Shown here: in pieces, positions 4,449 to 13,012 of the stretch
Layout of the letters: each line of letters starts with the position of its first letter
Numbering within the stretch: the stretch's first letter is position 1
IMG/VR virus record: IMGVR_UViG_3300027503_000053
Coordinates: 1 to 26,430 of that record
Reading direction: 5' to 3' (one strand)
Length of the DNA stretch: 26,430 nt
From: a virus
Program-made: the position numbers and the translations under genes
The notes under the pieces: model-generated
What the model was told of the DNA's origin: nothing
Seen by the model: only the letters and a program-made list of their open reading frames with translations
Databases searched by the model: none

Positions 4449-5557
4449 TGGATCGAGCATCCGAGTTGTTGGTAGCACTTGATCCGCTTCTTGGCGTGGG
4501 CATGGGCGAGCGGATGGAAGTTGTCCTTGAAGTCGTGGATGAACGCCTCGTCCTTCCCTTCGCACCTACGAAGCGCACGACTGGCCCGCTGTATGGTTTT
4601 CTGTGCGCTCCTGCCACCGGACACCATCACGAGTGTGCGGACGTTCGGCAGGTCCAGCCCCTCATCGGCCAGCGAGGTGGCGATCATCGCCCTTATGTTG
4701 CCAGCCTTGAACTCTTCCATTGCAGCGCGGCGGGCCTTCTTCGGCATCTTGGAATGGACGAGGACGGATCCATCGATTGCTTTCGCGTACTCCTCACCGA
4801 GGGTCACCCTGGGGACGAGAACAAGGGTTTGAGGCTCGCACTTGGCGAACATGATTGCGGCGGCATTCCGGTTCTTGTTCTGGCAGATACCGATGTCGGT
4901 GATGGCTTCCCAAGCGCACATGGCGCGGAGTTCGGTATGCGGAATCCGCATGTAGCGTTTGCGGTCGGTGAAGAGCTTCTCGATCTGGTCATCGATCTTG
5001 CTCTGGATGAAGAAGTCCGTGGCCGATGAAAGGAATACGGTCGCGTGGGCCAGAACGTTGACCAGCTCCTCGCGCTTGATCTCGTGTGCGCTGTTTCGGA
5101 ACAACATGAGGAGGATCTCGTTGCGCTCTGGATCATCGCACCAAGGGGTCGCATCGAATCCGTAGCGTCGTCCCTTGCAAGACTCGATGATCCTGCGCCA
5201 TGACTCTGCTGGCGCATGCTTTGCCTCATCCACGATGAGGACTTTCTTGGATGAGAAATCGACAGACTCGTGGGGGCACCGGACCTCGACGATTGAAGGA
5301 TCGACTCCAACAGCCTTGAGCGAACTGATTGCCTGCTGGCATGTCTCGCGGGTTGGGGCGAGCCACCCGAAGGTCATGCCGTGGAACTTCTCGGAGAAGT
5401 GTTTGACGATGGATGACGCGATGAGGGTCTTGCCACACCCTGCTGGAGCGATGATGAGTCCATCCCCTTGAATGGCCCACTCGACAGCTCTCTGCTGGTA
5501 AGGGCGCAGAAGGAACGCTTGCGCGGGTTCCTGTTGTGATGAATCTTTGTCGTGCAT
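4445..5557 (-). CDS. Superfamily 2 DNA/RNA helicase (DEAD/DEAH-type ATPase)
   Basis: 370 residues from the ATG chosen here; a GTG 11 codons earlier (5590) abuts a strong hairpin and is less likely. Numbering from that upstream GTG, the helicase motifs are: Q-motif-like RPYQQRAV at 29-36; Walker A APAGCGKT at 48-55; Walker B VDEAK at 120-124, where DEAH has become DEAK; motif III-like GFDATP at 144-149; motif V IATSLADEGLDLP near 300; and motif VI QRASRALRR at 334-342. Phage SF2 helicases of this size (UvsW-like or Rad25-like) act in replication-fork remodelling or recombination. The stop overlaps the following small membrane gene. Confidence 0.85.
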   Translation of the reverse strand: MHDKDSSQQEPAQAFLLRPYQQRAVEWAIQGDGLIIAPAGCGKTLIASSIVKHFSEKFHGMTFGWLAPTRETCQQAISSLKAVGVDPSIVEVRCPHESVDFSSKKVLIVDEAKHAPAESWRRIIESCKGRRYGFDATPWCDDPERNEILLMLFRNSAHEIKREELVNVLAHATVFLSSATDFFIQSKIDDQIEKLFTDRKRYMRIPHTELRAMCAWEAITDIGICQNKNRNAAAIMFAKCEPQTLVLVPRVTLGEEYAKAIDGSVLVHSKMPKKARRAAMEEFKAGNIRAMIATSLADEGLDLPNVRTLVMVSGGRSAQKTIQRASRALRRCEGKDEAFIHDFKDNFHPLAHAHAKKRIKCYQQLGCSIQ

Positions 5558-5591
5558 AGCGTTTCGTTGCGCTTTGTTACTTGTTCGCACA

Positions 5592-5617
5592 CCCCCGGAG
5601 GCTGGAACCTCCGGGGG
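5592..5617. terminator. Strong 10-bp hairpin between SSB-like and helicase genes
   Basis: A perfect inverted repeat: CCCCCGGAGG at 5592-5601, six-base loop, CCTCCGGGGG at 5608-5617. On the plus strand it is followed by CTTTGTTTTGAT, the T-rich tract of an intrinsic terminator. On the minus strand, where all genes lie, it is preceded by that A-rich tract and followed by TGTGCGAAC, which has no U-run. It may therefore stop antisense transcription, or act on the sense mRNA as an attenuator, processing or stability element. Confidence 0.6.
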
Positions 5618-5631
5618 CTTTGTTTTGATGA

Positions 5632-6048
5632 TCAGAACGCCTCGTCAGCGGGGGTCTTCTTCAGACGCTTCACGCGCAGGGTGGTCTGTTCGGCACCGTT
5701 CTTGTCGGTGTACTTCTCCTCTTCGAGGACGATGTTGAGCGAGAGCCCCACAAAGCCTTGGAGGAAGGCGAGGAAGGCACCTGGGACCGAGAAGTCGAAC
5801 TCCTTGCCGTCATCGATGTTGGCATCGGTGGCGGAGATGAGCGACTGGACGCGCCACATGAGGGTTTCCTTGAGGGTGAACCGGTCGCTGGCGGTCTCGC
5901 CGGTGGCAGCCTTGTAGCGGAGGGTGACGACGGGGTTGCCGTACTTGTCGAGGCCCTCGTCCTTGGCGGAGTTGACGACGACGGTGTATTCGCCGGGCTT
6001 GGCGAAGGACTTCACTTCTGCTTGGGAACGATCGACTGTGAACTTCAT
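5632..6048 (-). CDS. DUF669/SSB-like phage DNA-binding protein
   Basis: 138 residues. The pattern KPGEYTVVVNSAKDEG at residues 17-32, followed by a strand-rich core and a lysine-rich end (LRVKRLKKTPADEAF), resembles phage proteins of the DUF669 type that sit beside RecT/RecE or helicase genes and are thought to bind single-stranded DNA. The short acidic C-terminal tail after a basic patch is also seen in some SSBs. It is placed four bases after the RecE-like nuclease and before the helicase, as expected for a recombination module. The family match is from memory and moderate. Confidence 0.6.
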   Translation of the reverse strand: MKFTVDRSQAEVKSFAKPGEYTVVVNSAKDEGLDKYGNPVVTLRYKAATGETASDRFTLKETLMWRVQSLISATDANIDDGKEFDFSVPGAFLAFLQGFVGLSLNIVLEEEKYTDKNGAEQTTLRVKRLKKTPADEAF

Positions 6049-6052
6049 GGTG

Positions 6053-6829
6053 TTACTGGTTTTCGTTGTTCTTCAAAGCCCACGTGGGCAGAGAAAGGGT
6101 TTCTGTTGAGGAGGAATAACAGGGCCAAGAGTTGAGGGCTTGGCATTCGCGGAAGGTGGCTAGCTGAGCATCGATGATCTCGTTGCCGAGGTCGATGGCC
6201 TGCTGATCAAGCTCGTAGCAGGCGATGCCGAATGGCGGTTCCTTCTCTGCTGCGATGAATACGAAGCGGCGGATGCCGGTGATGCGCTGGTACCAAGCGG
6301 CTTGGACATGGTATCGGAACTGCGCGACGGACTTGGCGAACGCCGATGGCGATGCGTCCTGGGTGGTCTTGAGGTCGATGATGTAATCGTCTGCGATGCC
6401 ATCGAGTCGGGCTTTGACCTCGATGCCCATCCAGTTGTCGAACCACGAGGTCTCTGGCTCGATGCGGTGGAGGAGTTGGGCGGCGGCAGGGTGTGCGTGG
6501 ACGGATGCCGCGAGGTGGTTGATCGAGTCCCAAGTCTCTGCTGCCAGCGGGGTGTGGCCTGAGTCGAGGATTGCCTGCCAGATGGCCTTGCCTTCCTTGG
6601 TGCGCTTGTCCCCGTTGAACGGCTTGTACTTCTGGATGAACAGTTCTGGCTCAAGAACAGCCATGTGGGCGGCGGTGCCGAACTCCATGGCAGGAGTGGA
6701 CTCCTGCTTGGCATCACCGTCCTGCCATGCGCGGAAGTGGGCGGGCGACTTGCGGAACTGGTCGAGCCCGGACTTGGAGAGAGAGCGTCGGGCGTGGTAA
6801 TCCGCTGCCGCCATCTGTTTGAACTTCAC
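6053..6829 (-). CDS. RecE/lambda-exonuclease-like PD-(D/E)XK nuclease
   Basis: 258 residues from a GTG at 6829, chosen because GGAGG lies seven bases upstream and the GTG overlaps the RecT-like stop as GTGA; the longer ORF to 7633 runs through RecT. The N-terminus DYHARRSLSKSGLDQFRKSP and GTAAHMAVLEP (His55) are typical of RecB-family phage exonucleases. Catalytic residues are Asp143 in RLDGIAD and Asp152-x-Lys154 in DLKTT, with the Q-motif FRYHVQAAWY at 171-180. Such enzymes resect double-stranded ends to give 3' overhangs for the annealing partner, which is encoded directly upstream. Confidence 0.88.
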   Translation of the reverse strand: MKFKQMAAADYHARRSLSKSGLDQFRKSPAHFRAWQDGDAKQESTPAMEFGTAAHMAVLEPELFIQKYKPFNGDKRTKEGKAIWQAILDSGHTPLAAETWDSINHLAASVHAHPAAAQLLHRIEPETSWFDNWMGIEVKARLDGIADDYIIDLKTTQDASPSAFAKSVAQFRYHVQAAWYQRITGIRRFVFIAAEKEPPFGIACYELDQQAIDLGNEIIDAQLATFRECQALNSWPCYSSSTETLSLPTWALKNNENQ

Positions 6830-7596
6830 GATGCGACCTCCACGGTGGTCTCGACGGCGGGAGCCGGGAGCTTGGAGAGGATGAGGTCGGGCCGCTTGAT
6901 GTACTTGGAAGCGGTCACGTCGTCGATGTCGCGGAAGGTCTGACCTTCCTTGATGCGTCCGGCACCGATGAGGAGTTGGTTCACCTCGGTCTCGCGTGAC
7001 TCGAACAGCTCTTCGAGTTTGGAGGTGATGTCGAAGGACTTGGCCGGGGTGACTGCGACCTCGGAAGGAGCGGGCTGGAAGTCCTCGGTTTCCTCCGGGG
7101 TGTAGATCCCGGCGACGACCTCGGGGGCGAGCATGCGGACTGCCTTGGAAATGCAGCGGGCGCGAAGCATGGCGGAAGGATCCTTGGCCCACCCGGAACC
7201 CGGCTTGGCGGGGAGCAGGCCAGCGATGCGGGCATCGTTCTCGGTGAAGCCGATCTCGCACTCGTTGCCATCGTACTTCCAGATGGCGATGGCTGCTTTG
7301 GAGTCGAACTGCTTCCAGAGGACTTTGCCTCCGCGAACACGGTATCCGGCGAGCATGGCATCGGAGCGCATGCTCAAGGATCCGTTGATGATGTGGTACT
7401 CGCGCTTGAAGTCGAACGGGGTCTTCTTCTCGGCGGCGCATTGCCACGCGATGAGTTTGCCCTGCTCGACCTTGGTGCATCCGAGCATGCCGGATGAAGC
7501 GATCCACTCGCCCATCTTCTCGATGGCGGTGATTGGGTCCGAGATCTTGTCGTACATCTCGGATGATGGCTGCGTTGTCGTTGCGATTGCGTTCAT
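6826..7596 (-). CDS. RecT-like single-strand annealing protein
   Basis: 256 residues from the ATG that overlaps the HTH gene stop (ATGA); the ORF is open further upstream but that part is a shadow. Residues 43-90 (VEQGKLIAWQCAAEKKTPFD, then IINGSLSMRSDAMLAGYR) and 136-172 (WAKDPSAMLRARCISKAVRM, then PEVVAGIYTPEE) match the RecT/Redbeta superfamily layout in which MLRAR..S...R...P.V..GIYTPEE closes the core. The C-terminal 80 residues are variable. It would anneal single strands produced by the adjacent RecE-like exonuclease. Operon partner and motif order make the assignment strong. Confidence 0.82.
   Translation of the reverse strand: MNAIATTTQPSSEMYDKISDPITAIEKMGEWIASSGMLGCTKVEQGKLIAWQCAAEKKTPFDFKREYHIINGSLSMRSDAMLAGYRVRGGKVLWKQFDSKAAIAIWKYDGNECEIGFTENDARIAGLLPAKPGSGWAKDPSAMLRARCISKAVRMLAPEVVAGIYTPEETEDFQPAPSEVAVTPAKSFDITSKLEELFESRETEVNQLLIGAGRIKEGQTFRDIDDVTASKYIKRPDLILSKLPAPAVETTVEVAS
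6827..6841 (-). promoter_or_regulatory. Ribosome binding site that decides the RecE-like start
   Basis: GGAGG lies seven bases before the GTG at 6829, inside the last codons of the RecT-like gene (VEVAS). It is the best Shine-Dalgarno in the recombination operon and shows that the nuclease begins at this GTG rather than at an ATG five codons in or at the far upstream end of the open frame. Confidence 0.75.
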
Positions 7597-7769
7597 TTGT
7601 CTTGTTGGTTTCGGAGCATCTGCTCGACCACATCGGAGCGGACCCGGATGACTTGGCTGGTGGCCTTCATCGCTGGGAGCCGCCCCGAACGGATCCATCG
7701 GCGCACGGTCTCGGGATGGACCCCGAGAGCAGTGGCGATCTGCTTCGTTGAGAGGAGTTTTACGCTCAC
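7593..7769 (-). CDS. Excisionase/MerR-type helix-turn-helix protein
   Basis: 58 residues from the GTG at 7769; a TTG at 7805 would add 12 residues, and neither has a good Shine-Dalgarno. The sequence KLLSTKQIATALGVHPETVR, followed by RWIRSGRLPAMKATSQVIRV, is the classical HTH_17 (excisionase/MerR-like) winged helix: HTH at residues 5-25 and wing with RSGRLPA at 27-33. These small proteins act as excisionases or operon regulators. It stands first in the recombination operon after a 50-base gap, so autoregulation of that operon is plausible. No integrase is seen, which makes an excision role less likely here. Confidence 0.82.
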   Translation of the reverse strand: MSVKLLSTKQIATALGVHPETVRRWIRSGRLPAMKATSQVIRVRSDVVEQMLRNQQDK

Positions 7770-7819
7770 GGGGCAGATGTTGCACCGTGTCGTACTCTGC
7801 CGCAAGGAAATTGTTGAAA

Positions 7820-10432
7820 TTATTCTGCGGAGTCTTCCTCGCCTAAGTATCGACGAGCAAGCTGGATCTGCTGCGGCTGCGGAGCGTCTGCGATTTTCTT
7901 GAGGAAACCGTAGAGTTCCTTGCGTTCCTTGAGGCCGCTGACACCTGCGCCTTTGGCGAGTATTTTGGAGTAGTATCCGTATCCGATTGCGCTCGCCAGC
8001 TTGCTGAAAACGTTGACTGCTGGCTTGATGACGTCGCCGGTTGCAATCTGTGCTGGAGCCTCAAGTGCTGCGCGTCCAACCCGTTCGAGCGCGGCACCTC
8101 GGACCGTAGATCCGGCCATTCCAGCAGCCTCTCTTGCTCGCTCCATGACTCTGAATCCAGGCAAGAACTGGTCGTCGATGGTCTTGATTATCTTGGGACC
8201 AAGGATCAACGCCGCTTTCTCTCGCATCTCTTGGTCGGTGAGTTCGATCAAGGATCCGAGGTTGGGTTTTGGCCCAGAAGTGCTTGCCTCAAGGAGAATG
8301 TTCTCGATCTCTCTGGCCCTGATGTTCAGCAGGGTGTTTTCGGCAACCTTGGAGCCTGCGACGGCCTGCTTTTCGAGGGTCCTGATGACCGAATCGACCG
8401 TAGCGAGGTCTGGCAGGGTGCGGACGGCGCGAGAAGCGACCGCGAAGCCAGCGGGGGTGCCAGTCTTGAGGAGTTCCAGAACTGCCTCAGGGCCTTTCGC
8501 CTGAGCTGGGTCGAGTTTCTGGACGTACTGGACGAAGCGGTCGAGTTCCTGCTTGGTTCCGAAGCCAAGTTTCTGAAGACCTGATCCGCCCTGTTGAGCG
8601 ATGTTGTTGAGATCGCCGGCCAACTGATTGAGGTTTATCTCACCGGTCGCCTTATTGATGGCTTTATCGACGATTCCAGAGCGGATGTCGTCGATGATTG
8701 GCTGCATGCTCGGGGCATTAGCAACCTTGCGATTTTGAAGTGTCTGAATCAGCGACTCCAAGTTGGCAAACTCTGGAGCTTGAACGCCTTGGGCTTTCAC
8801 TCCACCAACAGCAGCTTCTCCCATCTGTCCGCGTTCCATCGTCTCAGGTGCAAACGCTCGCTTCACGCCGAAAACGTCGAGCTTCGGCCTTGTGGCTCCA
8901 TAGAACTCTTCGCCTGCTTTGATCGAGTCGGCCACGTCCTGTCCCAAAGCCCTAGGAGCCTGATCGGTGACGGTATCCGAAAGGCTTCCAGCCAAACGGC
9001 GGATTTCAGCTTGAGCTTTGTTGCCGATGGCTTCGCCGGAATAATCAGCGAAATCGTAAAGCTCATCTCGAATCCCTTGAATCTCTTTGAACGTCGCCTT
9101 CTGCGGTATGGAAACTGTGAGCGGTGCGGTTGGGTCTGCTGAGTACGGAGCAGCGACGGTAGTCCTCCTGCCTAGGATCTTGCGAACATCAGCAAGGGTG
9201 GAGGTGGAAATGTCGGGAATCCTGCGAAGTATGTCGTTCGCTCGATCAGCAAAAGACGGTTGGTTTCCAACTCCGGTGAAGAGATCAAAAGCAGGCACAT
9301 CTTCAACGGCGTTAGCCGGTCCATAGAGTCTACGAGCCTCGGTACGGATCGCTTCTTTCGCCTGATTAGCCACGCTTTCAATGCGTTGGCCTGCCGGAAC
9401 CGCTTGATACGGTGCTACGGCACCAGTCTTCATTCCACCCTTGAGAGTCTCAATCTCAACGGCCTTCTGGAACGCTTGCTGGGCTTCCTTGAGAGCGTCT
9501 TGAGCGAGGCTCTTCTGGGCTTCTGAACGCGCCCTTTCGACAGCCGCAAACGCATCGTTCACGTTTTGCGCTTCGTTGGCCAGTCGTGCGCCAGTTTCTG
9601 GGCTCAAGCCTCCGAAGGTCTGCGCGATTCGGCTCACCAGTTTTGAATGGGACTCAGCAGGCATGCCGGTGATGTTTCTTACGGCATCTGCAACAACTTT
9701 GGACTGATCCAAAAGCTGATTAGCCAACTCTTGTGAACCCGTTTGCGATTCAATGCGAGATTGGAGTCCAGCGAACTCGGGGAACGCCTGACCGAACGTG
9801 GCGGTGATTTTTCCCGGTGCGATTTTTTCGATCTGTTCGGAACGGGAAATGCCGCCAGAGAGCCTTGCCCGATTGGCTCCAAGAACAGAACTCAGTCCCT
9901 GAAGGAACCCTACCGGTGCAGCGGATTTTACGAACTCCCCGGCCATCTCCATTCCACCCGTCTTCCCTTCGGCTGCGCCTCCTGCCACACCTGCTCCGCC
10001 GGCAGCGAGGATGGTCTTGATGGGGGCACGGCTGATGAGCGGAGCGGCACCACGGATCGTCGCGCCGGCAATTTCTCCGGGTCGATACTCTTTGTCCTCT
10101 GCAACCCTTTCGACGGTTTGTGCGCCGGCTTCTCCTAGGCCAGCGGCCCCGCCCGTGATTGCTGCGGTTCTGGCAAGAGCTGCGAGTCCACCGACCGGAC
10201 CCGTGGCTAACCCGGCGGCAAGCGGGACGCCGTAGCGGAGAGCGGCCTTTCCAATGGTCTTTTCGGCTTCTGGGCTCAAAGGCCCTCCGCCGCCACGCAT
10301 CTCACGCATGAGTTGCCTGCGCTCCCTGCGTAAAATCTCATCTTCCGTAAGCTGCGGCTCTGCCGCTTGAGAACCGGCAAGTTTAGCTTCGAGTTTGGCC
10401 AATTCGGCCTCTTCAGCAGCGGTAAGTGGCAT
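7820..10432 (-). CDS. Large internal virion / DNA-ejection-type protein
   Basis: 870 residues, the largest gene seen. The N-terminus is charged and helical (AAEEAELAKLEAKLAGSQAA), followed by two long Gly/Ala-rich hydrophobic stretches at about 63-105 and 125-160 that could insert in a membrane. Most of the rest is predicted helical with many short repeats of Ala, Glu and Lys. Its size, helicity and position as the last of four large proteins after the tail nozzle fit an ejection protein like T7 gp15/gp16, which leaves the capsid and forms the channel for DNA. No lytic transglycosylase motif was found. Assignment rests on context and composition. Confidence 0.65.
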   Translation of the reverse strand: MPLTAAEEAELAKLEAKLAGSQAAEPQLTEDEILRRERRQLMREMRGGGGPLSPEAEKTIGKAALRYGVPLAAGLATGPVGGLAALARTAAITGGAAGLGEAGAQTVERVAEDKEYRPGEIAGATIRGAAPLISRAPIKTILAAGGAGVAGGAAEGKTGGMEMAGEFVKSAAPVGFLQGLSSVLGANRARLSGGISRSEQIEKIAPGKITATFGQAFPEFAGLQSRIESQTGSQELANQLLDQSKVVADAVRNITGMPAESHSKLVSRIAQTFGGLSPETGARLANEAQNVNDAFAAVERARSEAQKSLAQDALKEAQQAFQKAVEIETLKGGMKTGAVAPYQAVPAGQRIESVANQAKEAIRTEARRLYGPANAVEDVPAFDLFTGVGNQPSFADRANDILRRIPDISTSTLADVRKILGRRTTVAAPYSADPTAPLTVSIPQKATFKEIQGIRDELYDFADYSGEAIGNKAQAEIRRLAGSLSDTVTDQAPRALGQDVADSIKAGEEFYGATRPKLDVFGVKRAFAPETMERGQMGEAAVGGVKAQGVQAPEFANLESLIQTLQNRKVANAPSMQPIIDDIRSGIVDKAINKATGEINLNQLAGDLNNIAQQGGSGLQKLGFGTKQELDRFVQYVQKLDPAQAKGPEAVLELLKTGTPAGFAVASRAVRTLPDLATVDSVIRTLEKQAVAGSKVAENTLLNIRAREIENILLEASTSGPKPNLGSLIELTDQEMREKAALILGPKIIKTIDDQFLPGFRVMERAREAAGMAGSTVRGAALERVGRAALEAPAQIATGDVIKPAVNVFSKLASAIGYGYYSKILAKGAGVSGLKERKELYGFLKKIADAPQPQQIQLARRYLGEEDSAE

Positions 10433-10441
10433 ACGAATAAA

Positions 10442-11920
10442 TTACTGTTGAGCCCTCTTCTGTTGGAGCTGCCTGAGTCTTGCGGACTCCTCGTTCGACA
10501 ACCCTCTGCGAGTCCCTCCCAGACTTCCAAAGTTGAGCTGCTCACGAGTCGTGAGCCATTTCTGGCGGGCGTCTTGAACAGTCTTCTCAAGTTCCGCAGG
10601 AACCTGGATGCCGAACTGCTTGTAGTCCTCGTTGACCACATCGCGGCTGAATACTCCGTCGAGGAACTGAACCATGCGCGGCAGGAAGTTGGCTTTGCTT
10701 GGATCACCAAATCCAGTCTTTGCAGATTCTTGTTCTCCTTGTGTAAGCGAAGCCCCAAAGAGGTCTTTACGTTTGCCTTGAACAACGGCCTCGAACTGCT
10801 GAACGATGTCGTTGATGGTTCTGAGTCGAGAATCCTCGGCTCCGTACTTGTTTTTGATTCCGCGCAACCAGCTTTGGAATCCGTTGAAGTTGTCCTGAGA
10901 AACCTTCGCTAGGTTCTCAGATCCAGCCAGCGACGACAGAGATGTCGCAAGGTTTTGCGCTCCACCGAGCATCTCCCGGTATTTGACCAGCGATTCGCGT
11001 TCCTTTGGCGTAGGAGCCTGAGTGACACCTGCAATCATGCGATTGCGAGCATCTTTCTGAGCATCCGTCGGGAGATCGTAGAACAGGGTCTTGAGCTTGG
11101 TCTGATCGGGGGCGTCTTTGCCAGCCTCGACATTGAACTCATCGATCGCCTTGCGTTCAGCTTTTACCTTCCGATCAAAAGCTCCGACGTAGGATTCCTG
11201 CTGATACTTTCGACCGTAAATGTCGGCTTGGGCAATCGCCTGCTCTGGAGTAAGCGACTCAATGTTCATCGGGCTAGGAACAAAGCCCATTCCCTGCAAA
11301 GCAGTAAGCTCAGCCTTTGCTTGAGAAGCCCTGCTTTCGACAGGGATCCTGCTCTGGGTCTCCATGCGGATACGCTCAAGCTGGCCTCGGAGTTCTCCGG
11401 TGGGCGCACCAGGGCGAGGAGTCGCTCCGAATCCACGAAGCTGGGCCTCAAGCATAGGCCGATTGATTTCCTCTTCGGCACCAGCCATCGCCTTCTTCTC
11501 GGCAAGCTCGACCTGTCCCTTGGCCATTCCGGCTTGGAAGGTCGGTTCGGCTTCGTAAGGCGAAGGACCGATTGATTGCCCCAACCCAAAGATTCGACCC
11601 TGCTGCCCTGCGATCTCCTGACGGAGCCGCTTCTTCTGGAAGTCGGCCATCCTCTCCTCGAACGTAGCTCCCTCAAGCTGTCCAACGCCCTGTTGGAGAG
11701 CGTTGATCATCAGTTGCCGATCAAGGGCCCGTTGCTCGTCCCGCTTCTGAAGTTCCTCTTGAAGCAAAGCTCGTCGAGCGGCCCGCTGCTGGCGGATCTG
11801 CTCGTTGGTGCCGGTGAGTTCACCGGCGATTCCCCCGGTGAGCATCGACAACCCCTTTAGGAATGGGTTGATCCGCTGCGTGGCCTGCTGTTCGAGATTT
11901 GCGAATTGAGGAGTAGCCAT
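10442..11920 (-). CDS. Internal virion-type helical protein
   Basis: 492 residues. After a short hydrophobic glycine-rich segment (LKGLSMLTGGIAGELTG, about residues 22-38) comes a long charged helical stretch (RQQRAARRALLQEELQKRDE and on) of coiled-coil type, then mixed helical sequence to the end. The start follows the previous stop directly. Together with its three large neighbours it forms the block normally occupied by ejection/internal-core proteins in T7-like phages. No enzyme motif is visible. A scaffold or core role is inferred from position. Confidence 0.6.
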   Translation of the reverse strand: MATPQFANLEQQATQRINPFLKGLSMLTGGIAGELTGTNEQIRQQRAARRALLQEELQKRDEQRALDRQLMINALQQGVGQLEGATFEERMADFQKKRLRQEIAGQQGRIFGLGQSIGPSPYEAEPTFQAGMAKGQVELAEKKAMAGAEEEINRPMLEAQLRGFGATPRPGAPTGELRGQLERIRMETQSRIPVESRASQAKAELTALQGMGFVPSPMNIESLTPEQAIAQADIYGRKYQQESYVGAFDRKVKAERKAIDEFNVEAGKDAPDQTKLKTLFYDLPTDAQKDARNRMIAGVTQAPTPKERESLVKYREMLGGAQNLATSLSSLAGSENLAKVSQDNFNGFQSWLRGIKNKYGAEDSRLRTINDIVQQFEAVVQGKRKDLFGASLTQGEQESAKTGFGDPSKANFLPRMVQFLDGVFSRDVVNEDYKQFGIQVPAELEKTVQDARQKWLTTREQLNFGSLGGTRRGLSNEESARLRQLQQKRAQQ

Positions 11921-13009
11921 TTACTTCATCCTTTCAAACATCCGTTGTTCTTCGAGAAGCGACTGTTTTGCGTAGCGCGGGCCGAGGCTCCGCATGGCGG
12001 CTTCGAGGATCAGCTCGGGATCGTAGTTGATGTCTCGGAAGATGCCTGGAGCGAGCCGTTCGACCGCCCGACGCATGGGTAGCTCTATGTCTACGGGCTT
12101 GAGCGTTGGGATCAGACGACCGGGTTGCCTGTTGATTGGCGTGACCGGAGCCGGCTCGGTGAACTGGAACTCGGAAATCGGAAACGGGTCATACTTGATC
12201 GGATCAATGATGACGCGGGCGGGAACGTATTGGCTTACTTCCTCTTTGATCTCGGTCCCAGGAGGAGGCGTGTTTGTGCCCGGCGTGACGGTAGGAGTCG
12301 ATGTGGTCGGAGTCTGGGTTCCAAGAAGCTCATCTATTTCTTTCGGAGTGAGCTGCTCGACTTTGATGTCAGGTGCGCCGCCGCCAATACCAGATTCTGG
12401 AATAGGGGTGATCGTTTCCTTATCATCCTTTCCAACTCCAATGACATTGTACCGTTCCTCCGTGGTTGGATCGATGGGGGTTCCGATGTTTGCGGCAACA
12501 ACCGGTTTTGTCTGATAATCCGAGAAAACCGGAGCAGAAGATGGCTCTGGCTCTGGCTCAGGAGCAGGCGTTGGCTCAACCCTGACAGCCGACGGTGCCG
12601 CGAAGGACATCGGGCTGGCGAGCGAAGGCGTGGGAGCAGGAGCCTGAGGCTGCTGAAAGGTTGCCAAGCCCGCGTTGAGCATTGGCGTCATGTCGATCCT
12701 CGCGGGAGCGGGAGCGGCGTAGGAAACTCGTGGAGGAGCCGCTGCCGGTGTGACCGGCTGCTGCGGCTGGAACATCCCGAGAACCGGAGGAGGAGTGAAG
12801 TCGATCCTCGGAGGAGTCGGAGCGGCGTAGGCAATGCGCTCCAGATCGCTGATCGCCGGCCCCTGATCCTGAGGAGGCTGCAACGTGGCCAACCCCGTGG
12901 ACAGATCGATGGGGTATCGACCGAGAACTTCCGCGCTCGGGGTGAACCCAAGCTCGGACGCCTCTCCACCCTCGGGAAACAAGAAGTAGCTATCCAGCGA
13001 TTCGGCCAT
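11921..13009 (-). CDS. Proline-rich repeat-containing virion protein
   Basis: 362 residues. Residues 36-150 contain three loose repeats: GLATLQPPQ with YAAPTPPRIDFTP at 61-73; YAAPAPARIDMTP at 97-109; and GLATFQQPQ followed by FAAPSAVRVEPTP at 136-148. An EPEPEP run follows at about 151-156, then an acidic Thr/Pro-rich linker to about 260. The C-terminal 100 residues (PISEFQFTEPAP, then IELPMRRAVERLAPG, then EEQRMFERMK) look folded and helical. The extended Pro-rich N-terminal half suggests an unfolded or rod-like part. It belongs to the internal-virion/tail block; specific function unknown. Confidence 0.6.
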   Translation of the reverse strand: MAESLDSYFLFPEGGEASELGFTPSAEVLGRYPIDLSTGLATLQPPQDQGPAISDLERIAYAAPTPPRIDFTPPPVLGMFQPQQPVTPAAAPPRVSYAAPAPARIDMTPMLNAGLATFQQPQAPAPTPSLASPMSFAAPSAVRVEPTPAPEPEPEPSSAPVFSDYQTKPVVAANIGTPIDPTTEERYNVIGVGKDDKETITPIPESGIGGGAPDIKVEQLTPKEIDELLGTQTPTTSTPTVTPGTNTPPPGTEIKEEVSQYVPARVIIDPIKYDPFPISEFQFTEPAPVTPINRQPGRLIPTLKPVDIELPMRRAVERLAPGIFRDINYDPELILEAAMRSLGPRYAKQSLLEEQRMFERMK

Positions 13010-13012
13010 AGA

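Noticed and set aside
4448-5029. 193-residue plus-strand open frame
   Set aside because: Antisense to the helicase, whose motifs fix the coding strand.
6830-7633. N-terminal extension of the RecE-like frame
   Set aside because: The added 268 codons are Arg/His-rich shadow of the RecT-like gene; a GGAGG-preceded GTG at 6829 explains the true start.
7597-7785. N-terminal extension of the RecT-like frame
   Set aside because: It covers the HTH gene in another frame; the ATG at 7596 overlaps that gene's stop as ATGA.
7770-7819. Promoter before the HTH gene
   Set aside because: The 50-base gap is the best place for one, but I found no convincing -35/-10 pair or phage-type promoter; not reported as a feature.
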